Source: Rhizobium sullae (GTDB lineage: Bacteria > Pseudomonadota > Alphaproteobacteria > Rhizobiales > Rhizobiaceae). Taken from it: a DNA stretch of 64,000 nt. Positions 9,453 to 18,371 of this stretch are shown here, piece after piece. Each line of letters starts with the position of its first letter. Position 1 is the first letter of the stretch. The notes beneath the pieces were generated by a model that saw nothing but the letters and a program-made list of their open reading frames with translations, was not told the DNA's origin and searched no databases. Both the position numbers and the translations under genes were made by a program. The stretch is taken from assembly GCF_025200715.1 (NCBI RefSeq), contig NZ_CP104144.1, forward strand, positions 620,001-684,000, read 5' to 3'.

Positions 9453-9947
9453 GTGACCCTCAGTGCACAGGCACCACTGGCCGATCATCACGAACCGGCC
9501 GAATTCAATTCCGGCGTTCGCGAATTGGATGACTGGCTGCATCGGCGCGCCCGCGCCAATCAGGAAGGTGGTGCATCACGTACCTTCGTCGTGTGCGAGG
9601 GCAGCCACGTCATCGCCTATTATGCGCTCGCCTCCGGTGCTGTGAAGCAGCCGGAAGCTCCTGGCTGTTTCCGGCGTAACATTCCCGATCCGATTCTGGT
9701 TGCCGTGCTCGGCCGCCTCGCCATCGACCGGACCTATCAGGGGCGCGGTATCGGCAGGGCATTAGTGCGCGACGCAGGTCTGCGCTTGCTCAATGCCGCT
9801 GAAATCCTCGGTATCCGCGGCGTGCTGGCGCATGCGATTTCCGATGACCCTCGCGTCTTCTATGAGGCGGTCGGCTTCCGTCCTTCACCGTCCGACCCTA
9901 TGACGCTGATGGTCGGGCTGCATGATTTGAACAGCGCGATGAATTGA
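9453..9947 (+). CDS. GNAT-family N-acetyltransferase, TacT/AtaT toxin-like
   Basis: A 164-residue acetyltransferase of the group that acetylates aminoacyl-tRNA in type II toxin-antitoxin modules. It has the characteristic HHEPAEFNSGVRELDDWL start, LGRLAIDRTYQGRGIGRALV (acetyl-CoA pyrophosphate loop, RGIGRA) and FYEAVGFRPSPSDPMTLM C-terminus. It starts at GTG 9453, overlapping a short upstream reading frame by GTGA. Such toxins normally follow a DUF1778 ribbon-helix-helix antitoxin; none is recognisable here, so it is either an orphan or kept harmless another way. Confidence 0.8.
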   Translation: MTLSAQAPLADHHEPAEFNSGVRELDDWLHRRARANQEGGASRTFVVCEGSHVIAYYALASGAVKQPEAPGCFRRNIPDPILVAVLGRLAIDRTYQGRGIGRALVRDAGLRLLNAAEILGIRGVLAHAISDDPRVFYEAVGFRPSPSDPMTLMVGLHDLNSAMN

Positions 9948-10105
9948 TCGAGACCGAAATGCCTGAGAGCATTGACGAGAGCCTACATCCCGGTGTGGCG
10001 AGGCACGGCGCGACGTCTTCGCCCAAGCGACAACGCTTTTTATGATCGATTCTGGTAATGCCGCGGGCATGTCCGAATAATCACATCCGCTCCTTCATTA
10101 CAAAG

Positions 10106-10126
10106 AGCCCCGACGAAATCGGGGCT
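10106..10126 (+). terminator. Hairpin terminator-like element after the GNAT gene
   Basis: A perfect 8-bp stem AGCCCCGA / TCGGGGCT with a 5-base CGAAA loop lies about 160 bp after the GNAT stop. The following bases (AGTTGTTG) are only modestly T-rich, so termination is probable but not certain. Confidence 0.5.
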
Positions 10127-10523
10127 AGTTGTTGACTAGAGGAACGTCGGGACACGTTCGAAAGATGAACGTGTCATATGGATCATGGTTTCCGTACGCA
10201 AACGTACCAATGCGCGAAGAATTGAGGCGGACCGCGCAGCCACGTGCAAGGGGAAGAGCACGGTTACAGGAGAGCTGCCCGCACGATCCATTTCTCCGAA
10301 CTTTAGAGAAGGTCAAATTTTCCTAGTCCATCAGCCATGTCTCGATTTCATCCTCAGTATCGAGCAGCAGTGGCCGGCCAATCGCGCCGCTGGCAAGTCG
10401 TCCCTCTCGCAGCGCGATTATTACCCTGTGGCGATCAATTGAGCATGCCGCCTTCGGTGTTTCCTCACTGCAATGGCAGTCAAAGCTCGAAGGCACGCCC
10501 GATACCGTGCATGCCGGCCGATT
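10127..10523. other. Non-coding stretch with one strong inverted repeat
   Basis: No supported gene. It holds a perfect inverted repeat GACACGTTC-N7-GAACGTGTC at 10151-10175, which could be a dimeric regulator operator or a hairpin. No start codon with a ribosome-binding site follows it. Confidence 0.4.
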
Positions 10524-11257
10524 TTACATCAGCACACGGCGGCAGCCCGACGGCGTAAATTCCGTGAGCCCGTGCTTGTGTAAAAACAGAAAAACGGAAA
10601 GCGCGTGCTCGGACCAGTGGCCGATCTTGCTCGGAGTGATGTTCGGAGTAAAACCTGTACCCTCAGGATCAGAACCTCCAGCGAAGCGCGTCGATGCTCT
10701 GATTACTCCCAGGACATCGCGGGTCGAATGGCAGTCAGCACAATTTCCAAGCGTTTCCACGAGATAGGCGCCTCGATCATGGACGAGATCGCCACAGGCG
10801 CCTCGGTTCGACCTTCATTAAAAAAACAGCTTCCAGAAGCCAAGAAGGCGGCGGATGCGGAACAGCAGAGCAAGGTCGTGCGGTGGCGGGCGTCGGGAAA
10901 TGGCCGGCAACGTTTCCAAATACGCATAGAGATCCTTGATGCCCTCGATGCGCATGCCAGTATAACTGGGGTAGGGGAAGGCGATAGAATGCTCGCCAGC
11001 CGGCTAGACACCGGAGATCAACGCATTTGCCAGATCAGCGGTTGACCACGATCCGATTCCGTCGACGGGGTGCTGTGAGATATTGGGAACGCGGAATGTT
11101 CCGAAAGGAGATGCCGACGCAAGGCCCCACCCAAATTGAGCGGATCGGACTGGCCGGGAGTTGCATGACAAGAAGCGCAATTGGCCGCGGCGAAGACGAA
11201 CCGCCCGCGGCCCGCATCGCCTCTGCTCTTTGGAAGATTTTCGCGCTGAGATTTCAC
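10524..11257 (-). pseudogene. Degenerate multiheme cytochrome c subunit
   Basis: On the minus strand two haem-binding CxxCH sites survive in separate frames: GRFVFAAANCASCH near 11190, and ETLGNCADCH at about 10760-10730 followed by GTGFTPNITPSKIGHWSE. Between them a third frame reads YTGMRIEGIKDLYAYLETLP, after an in-frame TAG. Reassembled, they match the membrane-attached c-type cytochromes that take electrons from periplasmic dehydrogenases. At least two frame changes and a stop make this a dead gene, and no partner dehydrogenase is adjacent. Confidence 0.7.
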
Positions 11258-11337
11258 CGGCGCAGCAGCAACGCTGGGGGTGCGATGTTCGCGTTGAAAG
11301 CAGATGAAACGCCTTCGTAGCCGGTCAGCGTGGACGT

Positions 11338-11580
11338 TTACTCGCCAGTAAGATGAGAGGGACGCTCAGCGGGAGGCGGCGCGCAATTCTCGTCGAGCCT
11401 TGCAGCCAATTCATCCACACACTTAACGCCGCAGCTCACAAGTCCGATGGCGTGCTTCAGCGCATCCTCGCCGCGCTCGCTGTGGACATCGATGTGATTT
11501 TTCTGCGACCACCGGCGAAGGCCGGAGGTGATGAGATCGACCTCTTCGTCCGTAAAGGAGAGGAGTTCAAAAAGAACCAT
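11338..11580 (-). CDS. Small hypothetical protein (80 aa)
   Basis: It starts at ATG 11580 (MVLFELLSFTDEEVDLI), with GGAGGG 8 bases upstream; the longer frame to 11640 lacks a site. The protein is helical and soluble, with a central two-cysteine patch (VSCGVKCVDEL) and a proline-rich tail. Family not recognised. The ribosome-binding site and coding bias support it as real. Confidence 0.55.
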   Translation of the reverse strand: MVLFELLSFTDEEVDLITSGLRRWSQKNHIDVHSERGEDALKHAIGLVSCGVKCVDELAARLDENCAPPPAERPSHLTGE

Positions 11581-12556
11581 GACACCACCCTCCCGTGAAG
11601 CAAAGTGCTCGACCCGATAGAGCCTCGCGGACGCCGGCAAACACTATGGCAGAAGGCGCGGATGGCAAAAAGGCATTGTACGTTTTCGAACATATCTCAT
11701 CTCTCATCGACTGAGCGCTCGGCTTGCTTCTCATCACAGAATTTGAAGACGCTGGTCTTCCCACTGCAGACCTCGGCTTTGCACGCAGGATCGTCTTCGT
11801 GGAGACAAAGTTAGCCCAATGTTCTGAAAACCCCCAATCCAGATTGGTGTATTTCGGCGGATTGACTTCGGTCGCGATGATGGCCGCGCGTGCGTCTGCT
11901 GGCGCACAGTCTAGGCCTTGAGTTTTCATGGAATGCCGCTGAATCGACGCTGTTTTCATCATCGGCAGAGCCAAGATTGCCTTGGACATGCTGAACGGCA
12001 TCGATCATCGAAACGACAAGCAAGAGTGCGGCCGACGATGATCATCACAGCAATGAGAATAATCAAAAGCGCACGACCGCTTTCTTTCCTGCGCTTTCCA
12101 TCGATCTCTGCAATGTATTCCCGTGGCGCGGTTTTCTTGTTGTCGTCATCGGTCATGGGGAGGGCTTAAGGCGCTCGGCAATTTCGACCTTCGAACGACG
12201 ACCGCGGGGCGAAGTTCCCACGCTCAATTCAGAACTGGATTTTAGACGGTGGCTGGTTAAATCCAGATGATGCGCGCGGCAAAAGCGCTGCGGCGATCAA
12301 CGCCCTTGCGGACCACGAGGTCGGCTAAGCCGGATGGAGATCTGACCGGAACGGTCGCCGCGCCTATTATCTCTTCTTCATCGACTGCGCTGCGGCATGC
12401 CCTCACGCTCTGTCTGCCGTCGATTCATGACGGTGTAGGCGAGGCGCTTGATAGCCCGGCTCGAGAGCCTCGCGGGGAGTATAGGCGGTGCTGATTGCGT
12501 CGTTTTGCCAAGTTGTGCGTTATCATTGGAGAAACCGAACCATGTGGGAGATTGAT
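11581..12556. other. Mostly uninterpretable stretch, possible small membrane protein remnant
   Basis: A minus-strand frame at 11959-12156 begins MTDDDNKKTAPREYIAEIDG and runs into a hydrophobic segment (ALLIILIAVMIIVG) before losing coding character. It has no Shine-Dalgarno sequence and may be a truncated small membrane protein. The rest carries nothing recognisable. Confidence 0.3.
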
Positions 12557-12787
12557 ATGACCAAGACCTTTGACCTCTCCGAATTCTCGGATGAAGACTT
12601 GGCCTCCCTCATCGAAGAGGCAAGGACTCTGCAAGACAGCAGACGCGCAAGCCGTAATCGTGCGCATGCAGCAGGTGTGGGCGGTTCGAAGGGGCAGGAT
12701 CTGAAAAATCTGGACCATGGCGCAATCCCCACACCAACGCCGCGCGAAGTTAAGGACGAAGGTCCGGCACACGGTGTGCCGGAATAA
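12557..12787 (+). CDS. Small hypothetical protein (76 aa)
   Basis: ATG 12557 follows GGGAG at 7 bases. The product (MTKTFDLSEFSDEDLASLIEE...) has an acidic helical N-terminus and a Gly/Pro-rich basic C-terminus, like the tiny stress proteins elsewhere in this window. No family recognised. Confidence 0.5.
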   Translation: MTKTFDLSEFSDEDLASLIEEARTLQDSRRASRNRAHAAGVGGSKGQDLKNLDHGAIPTPTPREVKDEGPAHGVPE

Positions 12788-12932
12788 GCTCTGCTCATTT
12801 GACCGGTGGCAGTCGTCGATCGGGCGCATAGCAGCCTTGGTTCTCATCGGAACCAAGACCGAAGAAGATGAGAAAAAATGGACCGGCCATGACGAACAAA
12901 GACCAGGAATACGACGCCATGAGTGGCGATAA

Positions 12933-13099
12933 ATGGGTGCTTCGGTGATAATCGGAGTTCTAATCACATTTCTCGTAATCATTCTCGTCTTGTACTTGGT
13001 TCAGCGGCTGCCGATCGATGCCCCATGCGGCAGATCGTGCAGATCGTAGTCATAATCATCGGAATTGTTTCGCTGCTGAAGTATTCAGCCGTTTGGTAG
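12933..13099 (+). pseudogene. Thivi_2564-like small membrane protein, frameshifted
   Basis: The frame from ATG 12933 gives a single membrane helix (VIIGVLITFLVIILVLYLVQ) ending in the family signature RLPID. It then shifts at a CCCC run (13021-13024) into a second frame reading MRQIVQIVVIIIGIVSLLKY. Adding one C joins both halves into the usual 50-60 residue, two-helix protein of the Thivi_2564 family. Function of the family is unknown. It is either a recent pseudogene or a homopolymer base-call error. Confidence 0.7.
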
Positions 13100-13323
13100 T
13101 GCCGGTAAGGACCTGTCTTGGCCGACGACAAAACGACGCGGGGAGCCCCAACCTCAGCTGAAGGCAATCTCACGCTGCACGCCCCCCCTCGCCGGTAGCT
13201 GGTGCGCGGACCTCCCATGGTGTTAGCGATGAAGCATTTGAGGGGGTTGCGAACCACTGGACAGATGCATCTTTTTAAAGAAATACGCGTTGTGCTGTGA
13301 TCGCAATGCAAGGAGAAAACATC

Positions 13324-13752
13324 ATGACGCGGCGCGACATAGAACATTCGAAGGGCCTCGATACCGACGCCGACCTGCAGGCTCATCTCGCCGAACTCGA
13401 GGCCGAAGCCCCGGCCGAGGAAGTACTCACACCTCCCGCAGATGACGCTCCGTCGAAAGCACCTCTGCAGCGGATCAAAGACGACCTCGACCACGTGCGC
13501 AATGAGATCGAGATCCTTGGTGCAAGGCTCTCGCTCGTCAAGCAGCAGACGGTTGCCGTCGCCAGATCCAAGGCCGAATGGGCCGACGCCAGCGCTCATG
13601 CCCAGCTTGGCGCGTACCCATGGGCGAAACTTGCCGCTGCAATGGCCGCGACCGCGGTCGGCGCACGGGTGCTGAGACGGCCACCGGGTGCGGTTGCGGC
13701 TGCCATCATACCTCCGCTCATCGCTCGGTTCGAAGCGAAATCCCGCCCTTAA
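13324..13752 (+). CDS. Hypothetical protein with helical core and hydrophobic C-terminus (142 aa)
   Basis: ATG 13324 (MTRRDIEHSKGLDTDADL) follows AGGAG at 8 bases. Residues 1-60 are acidic and disordered. Residues 60-105 form a probable coiled coil (RIKDDLDHVRNEIEILGARL), and 108-135 are Ala-rich and hydrophobic (WAKLAAAMAATAVGARV). The arrangement recalls membrane-associated DUF3618/ElaB-like stress proteins, but I cannot assign a family. Confidence 0.6.
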   Translation: MTRRDIEHSKGLDTDADLQAHLAELEAEAPAEEVLTPPADDAPSKAPLQRIKDDLDHVRNEIEILGARLSLVKQQTVAVARSKAEWADASAHAQLGAYPWAKLAAAMAATAVGARVLRRPPGAVAAAIIPPLIARFEAKSRP

Positions 13753-14099
13753 GAGCGACAGATGCAACAGTAGGTCCGGCATAGTTGAAGCTGGCCGAGG
13801 GTCACGCCGATTGCTGGAGCGGGAGGCTTCTTCCGGGCCATCACCGCCGCCGCCGATGCGACAACCAACAGGAGAGGTGAGCGGAACGCACGGCTCTTAG
13901 AGGGCAGTGCATCGTCCCGCGCATCTGTAGATGCCAAATTCCGGCCCGGAACAATCAAAGCTCTCATTGGTTTGAAGATATTGAAGCCGCAACAGAGGCC
14001 ATCAGCCTTTCGAAGCTCGATGCTGCCTTCCGCGCCGGCCTACCGAAGCGCGCATTGGCACTTCAGTCCCTGGTTTCGCACATGCGTTACGAGGGATGC
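13753..14099. other. Possible remnant ahead of the ROK-like gene
   Basis: Plus-strand triplets at about 13975-14100 read like protein (DIEAATEAISLSKLDAAF, then ALQSLVSHMRYEG) but have no start and dissolve after 14150. A decayed gene tail is likely. Otherwise nothing is seen. Confidence 0.3.
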
Positions 14100-14125
14100 G
14101 GAACCGCAGAACTACCGAGAACGTT
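14100..14125 (+). promoter_or_regulatory. EcfG-type promoter before the ROK-like gene
   Basis: GGAAC (14100-14104), 17 bases, CGTT (14122-14125): the alphaproteobacterial general-stress sigma (EcfG/RpoE2) consensus. The start codon chosen for the next gene lies 31 bases downstream. Confidence 0.6.
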
Positions 14126-14155
14126 GACCCAGCACATCGGACTTGGAAAGGCGAA

Positions 14156-15229
14156 ATGGCAAAGAGAAATGGCGGGGCCCTCCTTAATCACGGTGCGGCA
14201 GACCTGCCATCCGTCACCGTGGACAGTTACAATATTGAACTCCACGACGAGAACGGTTTCATCGGCGATCGCGCCAACAGGCAGGCTTTCCATCAGAAAC
14301 TTGAAGATTGGCGTCAACGCGTTCGCAAAGGCGGCAAGGATCCGCTTGGCGATACGGCGACGGAAAAACTGTCCAAAAAGCAGATCGACGCATTGTTGAA
14401 CGGCGAGGATAAGGAAGCCTGTGCATTGGTTCTGGGGGCAATCGAGGACTTCGCTACGGAAATTGCGTATGTGTTGCAACAATTTCTCGAGGAGGATGGC
14501 TGGGACGGTACGAGGCGGATTGCAGTTGGAGGCGGCCTGAAAGAGAGCTCCTTCTGTGAACTGGCGATTGCGCGGGTGATGGTGAGATTAAAGAGCAAGG
14601 GGCTACCGATTGATATCGTGCCAATTGCCCATGACCCTGACGAGGCCGGGTTGCTCGGCTCGGCGCACCTAATGCATTCCTGGATGCTCGATGGATATGA
14701 TGGCATCCTCGCAGTCGACATCGGGGGCGCCAATATTCGAGCAGGCGTTGTGGAAACCAGGCTCTCCGACCGCCGGGACCTATCGAAAGCGCGAATCTGG
14801 AAATCTTACATTTGGCGATATGGCGAAGACTGCAACAGCCGGCACGCGGCCATCGAGAAACTCGTAAAAATGCTAACCAAACTGATTGGCAAGACGGAGA
14901 AGCAGCGTTTTTTGTTAGCGCCAGTCATCGGTGTCGCATGTCCCGGTATCATCGAAGCGGATGGATCAATCGCACGTGGCGGCCAGAACCTGCCAGGCGG
15001 CAACTGGGAAGGTGAGCAATTCAATCTGCCCCGCGAACTGATGCATGCCATCCCGGCTATTGGGAAACATGACTCGCTGGTGGTGATGCACAATGATGGC
15101 GTCGTTCAGGGCCTATCGCAGATTCCCGTGATGCAGGACGTTAGACATTGGGGAACCGTCACGATCGGAACGGGTTTCGGGAACGTTCGCTTTACCAACC
15201 GGGCCGCATCCGCAACGAACAAGGATTGA
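14156..15229 (+). CDS. ROK-family (sugar kinase/regulator-like) protein with permuted motif order
   Basis: A 357-residue protein starting at ATG 14156 (MAKRNGGALLNHG), 31 bases after an EcfG-type promoter. Residues about 120-175 hold AVGGGLKESSFCELAIARV and AHDPDEAGLLGSAHL, which resemble the end of a normal ROK/actin-fold kinase. Only then comes the nucleotide-binding VDIGGANIRAGVVE (about 186-199), followed by VACPGIIEADG, the HNDG site and TVTIGTGFG at the very C-terminus. So the motifs appear circularly permuted, or the N-terminal part belongs to a second, truncated module. There is no helix-turn-helix. Substrate unknown. Confidence 0.65.
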   Translation: MAKRNGGALLNHGAADLPSVTVDSYNIELHDENGFIGDRANRQAFHQKLEDWRQRVRKGGKDPLGDTATEKLSKKQIDALLNGEDKEACALVLGAIEDFATEIAYVLQQFLEEDGWDGTRRIAVGGGLKESSFCELAIARVMVRLKSKGLPIDIVPIAHDPDEAGLLGSAHLMHSWMLDGYDGILAVDIGGANIRAGVVETRLSDRRDLSKARIWKSYIWRYGEDCNSRHAAIEKLVKMLTKLIGKTEKQRFLLAPVIGVACPGIIEADGSIARGGQNLPGGNWEGEQFNLPRELMHAIPAIGKHDSLVVMHNDGVVQGLSQIPVMQDVRHWGTVTIGTGFGNVRFTNRAASATNKD

Positions 15230-15400
15230 GCCATTATGGCCCTTGGGGCCCCATGCGTCCGCATTTGCCGAACCGGTAGAGCAAAAGATGCCGGGCGAAG
15301 CTCGACAAGTTTAGACTAATAGGCCGAGAGCCAAGTTCTTGGGCACGACCGGAAGGTTCCAACAACGCGGCGGCCCGCGACGGAGATGAAGATTACAGCT

Positions 15401-15826
15401 TCACTTCGTTTTGCATGATCTTATCGACGGTGATGGGAAGTGGCGGATGCGCTTGCCGGTAGCGTGGAAAATGGCGTTGGAGATCGCAGCGGCAACCCCG
15501 GCGATACCGATCTCACCGACGCCTTTGACACCAATCGGACTTACCTTGTCGTCTTCCTCTTCCACGAATAGAACCTCGATATCCTCGACATCTGCATGCG
15601 TCGGCATGTGATATTCGGCAATGTTGTGATTCATGATGCGGCCGCTGCGATGATCGATCATGCCTTCTTCGTGCAACGCCATGCCGAGACCCATGACGAT
15701 GCCGCCGAGGATCTGGCTGCGTGCAGTCCTGGGGTTGATGTCTGGACCAACCCGACCGTGCTCTTCGATCGAGGAGAGGCCGGCCCCACCCATGACATCG
15801 GCAATGGCAATGCCGACCTGGTACAA
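15401..15826 (-). pseudogene. C-terminal fragment of a molybdenum hydroxylase large subunit (XdhB/aldehyde oxidase type)
   Basis: The fragment has the conserved C-terminal block of molybdopterin-binding subunits: RVGPDINPRTARSQILGGI, HNIAEYHMPTHADV and GVKGVGEIGIAGVAAAISNA (catalytic-loop Glu in GVGEIG). The N-terminal ~600 residues are missing. A one-base shift near 15440 turns the expected LPITVDKIM ending into nonsense. It abuts the PPC-domain fragment at 15826, so a rearrangement destroyed both genes. Confidence 0.8.
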
Positions 15827-16083
15827 AGGCCTACAGGGAAATTCCCATAGCCGAGCGGGTGGAGGTCTTAAGCCTGATCGGTGATGCCGCTGTCGATGAC
15901 GAGGGCAAGGCGAGTCTGCATCTTCACGGCGTTCTCGGTTTCCCCGACGGCAGCACCAAGGGCGGGCATTTCATGAAGGGACATGTCCGGCCAACGCTCG
16001 AGGTACTCATCCGCGAGACGCCGGCCCACCTGAGACGTCGGAAGCAGCCGAACCTCGGCATTGCGCTGATCGAGTTAAATTAA
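15824..16083 (+). pseudogene. C-terminal fragment of a PPC/DUF296-domain protein
   Basis: Plus-strand codons read YREIPIAERVEVLSLIGDAA, then LHLHGVLGFPDGSTKGGHFM and GHVRPTLEVLIRETPAHLRR, the second half of a PPC (DUF296) fold found in small DNA-binding or metal-binding proteins. The N-terminal half is gone; the junction with the molybdenum hydroxylase fragment is at about 15826. Confidence 0.75.
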
Positions 16084-16138
16084 GCGATCGGTACCAGCTT
16101 CTGACGGCGTGAAGGGAATTCGGGGAGGCTCTGGCGTT

Positions 16139-16564
16139 CTATTGCGCATGCGCTCCGCCTGGCCGGGCAACCTTACTCAATCCCGCTCCCGCCGACGCTC
16201 TGTCGCCAAGGGCCGCATCTCCGATCGAGAACACGCCGGTAAGGCGCTTATCCCGGTTGACGACTGGCAGTCGGCGGACCTGGAGATCGCCCATGTTGTG
16301 CGCGACACTGTCAATGTCATCGTCTTCGAAGCAATATTTGACGTCATGCGTCATGACTTCTCTGACTTTCGCGTCGGTTCCAAGCCCGTCGGCGAGGGCG
16401 CGAACAACAAGGTCGCGATCTGTGGTCGTTCCAATCAACCTGTCGTTTTCGCCAACCGGCATGAAGCCGATTTCTTCATCCGCCATCTTGCGAGCAATCT
16501 CCCTGATTGTCTGATGAGGGCTGGCGATCTGGACGTCGCGCGACATTATTTCAGAGACTTTCAT
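16139..16564 (-). CDS. CBS-domain pair protein
   Basis: A 141-residue protein of two CBS motifs (about 1-60, MKVSEIMSRDVQIASPHQTI, and 70-125, VREVMTHDVKYCFEDDDIDS), a Bateman module that binds adenine nucleotides and usually reports energy or stress state. ATG 16564 follows AAGGAG at 10 bases. The C-terminal ~25 residues are Ala/Gly-rich. It stands alone; the close PEBP-type pseudogene shares its strand. Confidence 0.88.
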   Translation of the reverse strand: MKVSEIMSRDVQIASPHQTIREIARKMADEEIGFMPVGENDRLIGTTTDRDLVVRALADGLGTDAKVREVMTHDVKYCFEDDDIDSVAHNMGDLQVRRLPVVNRDKRLTGVFSIGDAALGDRASAGAGLSKVARPGGAHAQ

Positions 16565-16639
16565 GGTTTCATTCTCCTTTGCCTGCTGCGTCTCTTTTGG
16601 GTTTGCGGATGAGACGCTCGCGTTTTCGACCCGGACTCA

Positions 16640-17106
16640 TCATCTCCGTCCATTGTCATTTCCGCCGACCAGTTCGGCCTCGCCCGACAGCTGATGCCGT
16701 ACTGCTTCCCACACAGTCATAGCATCGGCTTCAGCGGGAACGCGAGGCTTGTGACCGGAAGTGCAGCAAGCCGAAATCGATAGGTATGAACGCCATCGGA
16801 AGGGTCGGGGCCGTCGTAATGGAGGTTGCTGAAGTCATTGTAGGCATGCCGCAGATCTTCGGCCGTTGCCTTGGAGCTCATGCCTTCGGTAAGCTGGCGC
16901 CGGCCAGCCGGAATGTCATGAACCGCCCAGTGCCTGAACGCCGGCGTCGGCGCATCTGCGTCCTCCATGATCAGCACATAGCTCTGCGTTCCATTCGGCG
17001 GATCGTGCCATTGGAGGAACGGCGAAAGATTTGCGCCCGGCCGCTCATGCCGCACAGGAATCTCTCGCCTGTTCTCAAAGGCTGGGCTTGTCAGCTCAAA
17101 CGCCAT
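16640..17106 (-). pseudogene. YbhB/YbcL (PEBP-like) protein, frameshifted near the C-terminus
   Basis: From ATG 17106: MAFELTSPAFENRREIPVRH, the ligand-site DPPNGTQSYVLIMEDADAP and FRHWAVHDIPAG, and the GVHTYRFRLAALPV strand are all typical. The frame then shifts at a run of three C (coding strand, 16736-16738) and stops early at 16717. Adding one C gives AFPAEADAMTVWEAVRHQL and a normal end at 16640. An EcfG-type promoter precedes it. Residual function is possible, because the lost part is the terminal helix only. Confidence 0.75.
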
Positions 17107-17133
17107 GACATCCTCCTCTTAGTATGCCACCCA

Positions 17134-17158
17134 AACCGGACAATCGGCGAAAGGTTCC
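17134..17158 (-). promoter_or_regulatory. EcfG-type promoter before the YbhB-like gene
   Basis: Minus strand: GGAAC (17158-17154), 17 bases, GTTT starting at 17136; 28 bases before the ATG. Confidence 0.5.
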
Positions 17159-17430
17159 GTTGGCGAGGCGATCGCACATCGGAGCGTCAGTTGTCAGTGA
17201 AGATTGCAAACGCTGGAGCTTCATCCCCAGATCGCTTTCCGGTTGACGCGGCGGCCCATGTTTTCCGCAGCTTCGGGAACCTCTCGGCAAGCTTCACTTT
17301 AAAGCGAAGCATCGCTGGCTCCCCGGCGGAAAAAAATGGAACAATGAATGGCGTGCAAAGTTCAAGCGACATGGCGCGATGCGATTTGCGCTGCCATCCA
17401 GTCGGCTCTTCCTCCCAAGCGCTCGACATC

Positions 17431-17462
17431 AGAGGCCCGGCGCATTCTTGCGCCGGGCCTCT
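17431..17462. terminator. Perfect 14-bp inverted repeat
   Basis: AGAGGCCCGGCGCA-TTCT-TGCGCCGGGCCTCT, with no mismatch. The stem is strong enough to terminate transcription, but no T-run follows and no gene ends directly at it, so a REP-like dispersed element is the alternative. Confidence 0.5.
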
Positions 17463-17607
17463 GATGAGCGATGAGTAACCCTGGCGAAATCAACGCTATG
17501 GCTTTTTTGCAACGCCATTTGCGCAGGATCCCATTCCAATCTCGGTCGACACACAAGAGTAGCGACGTCCGTCAGCCCTGACCGACGCGGGCTGCATGTC
17601 TGCTGCG

Positions 17608-17632
17608 GGAACTAGTGCGCTTCGTGATCGTT
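17608..17632 (+). promoter_or_regulatory. EcfG-type promoter before the HD-domain gene
   Basis: GGAAC (17608-17612), 16 bases, CGTT (17629-17632): an exact match, 31 bases before ATG 17663. Confidence 0.7.
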
Positions 17633-17662
17633 CAATGGAGGACGAAAGGAGCGACGACGAAA

Positions 17663-18103
17663 ATGCAGGCCTCACTTCAACTCGACCATGCTGCCCAGAT
17701 TGCAGTCGAGGCGCACGCTGGCCAGACAGACAAGACTGGCGCGCCATATTTCGAGCACTGCCGTCGCGTCGCCTTAGCGGTTATCGGTGACGAGGAGAAG
17801 ATCGTCGCTTACCTTCATGACGTGGCGGAAAAAGGGACGGGCTGGACGGTTGACCGTCTGAAGGAAGAAGGATTTCCTCCGGCGGTGGTTTCCGCTGTCG
17901 ATGCCCTTACTAGAAGACAAAATGAAGACGATGAGCCTTTTATCCGCCGCGCGATTTCGAACGACATCGCGCGGCGCGTAAAGCGGGCGGACCTTGAGGA
18001 CAATCTGTCGCAGGCGCAGCAAATCGGCGCCGACACATCCAAGTACGATCGAGGGTTGACGATCATTTCTGAGACAAGGCGGCATCATGAACGAGAAGAA
18101 TAA
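17663..18103 (+). CDS. HD-domain protein (SpoT/RelA hydrolase-like fold)
   Basis: A 146-residue single-domain protein. The N-terminal QIAVEAHAGQTDKTGAPYFE followed by HCRRVA, and AYLHDVAEKGTGWT (the HD metal pair), match the stand-alone HD hydrolases related to (p)ppGpp hydrolases (Mesh1/SAH type). The last third is basic and helical (RRVKRADLEDNLSQAQQIG). I chose ATG 17663, which has GGAG about 11 bases upstream and lies 31 bases from an exact EcfG-type promoter; an in-frame ATG at 17615 falls between the promoter elements. Substrate not proven by sequence. Confidence 0.75.
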   Translation: MQASLQLDHAAQIAVEAHAGQTDKTGAPYFEHCRRVALAVIGDEEKIVAYLHDVAEKGTGWTVDRLKEEGFPPAVVSAVDALTRRQNEDDEPFIRRAISNDIARRVKRADLEDNLSQAQQIGADTSKYDRGLTIISETRRHHEREE

Positions 18104-18371
18104 GTGGATCGGCGGCTGTTCGTGGGGCGACGAGAGATGCCGGTCCAAGCGCGCGCCCACATTACGTCGGCTGCGCCACTGAAGCATGCGCTGCCGGGCG
18201 ACAAGCAGGCCCTTGCTGTCCTGGTTCGGCTTGCGTCGGGAAGTCGAATGAACGACATCCGCAGTCCATTATGGCGCCGACAGAAGAAACCATAGCCAGT
18301 TGTAGAACTGGCATTTCAGAAGAGACGACCGAGAGCAGGTTTGCCTGCGGTTTTTCATCCTTGGAGATATC

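Noticed and set aside
17187..17429. 80-codon minus-strand frame
   Set aside because: No ribosome-binding site, no family, and it ends in low-complexity sequence next to a large palindrome.
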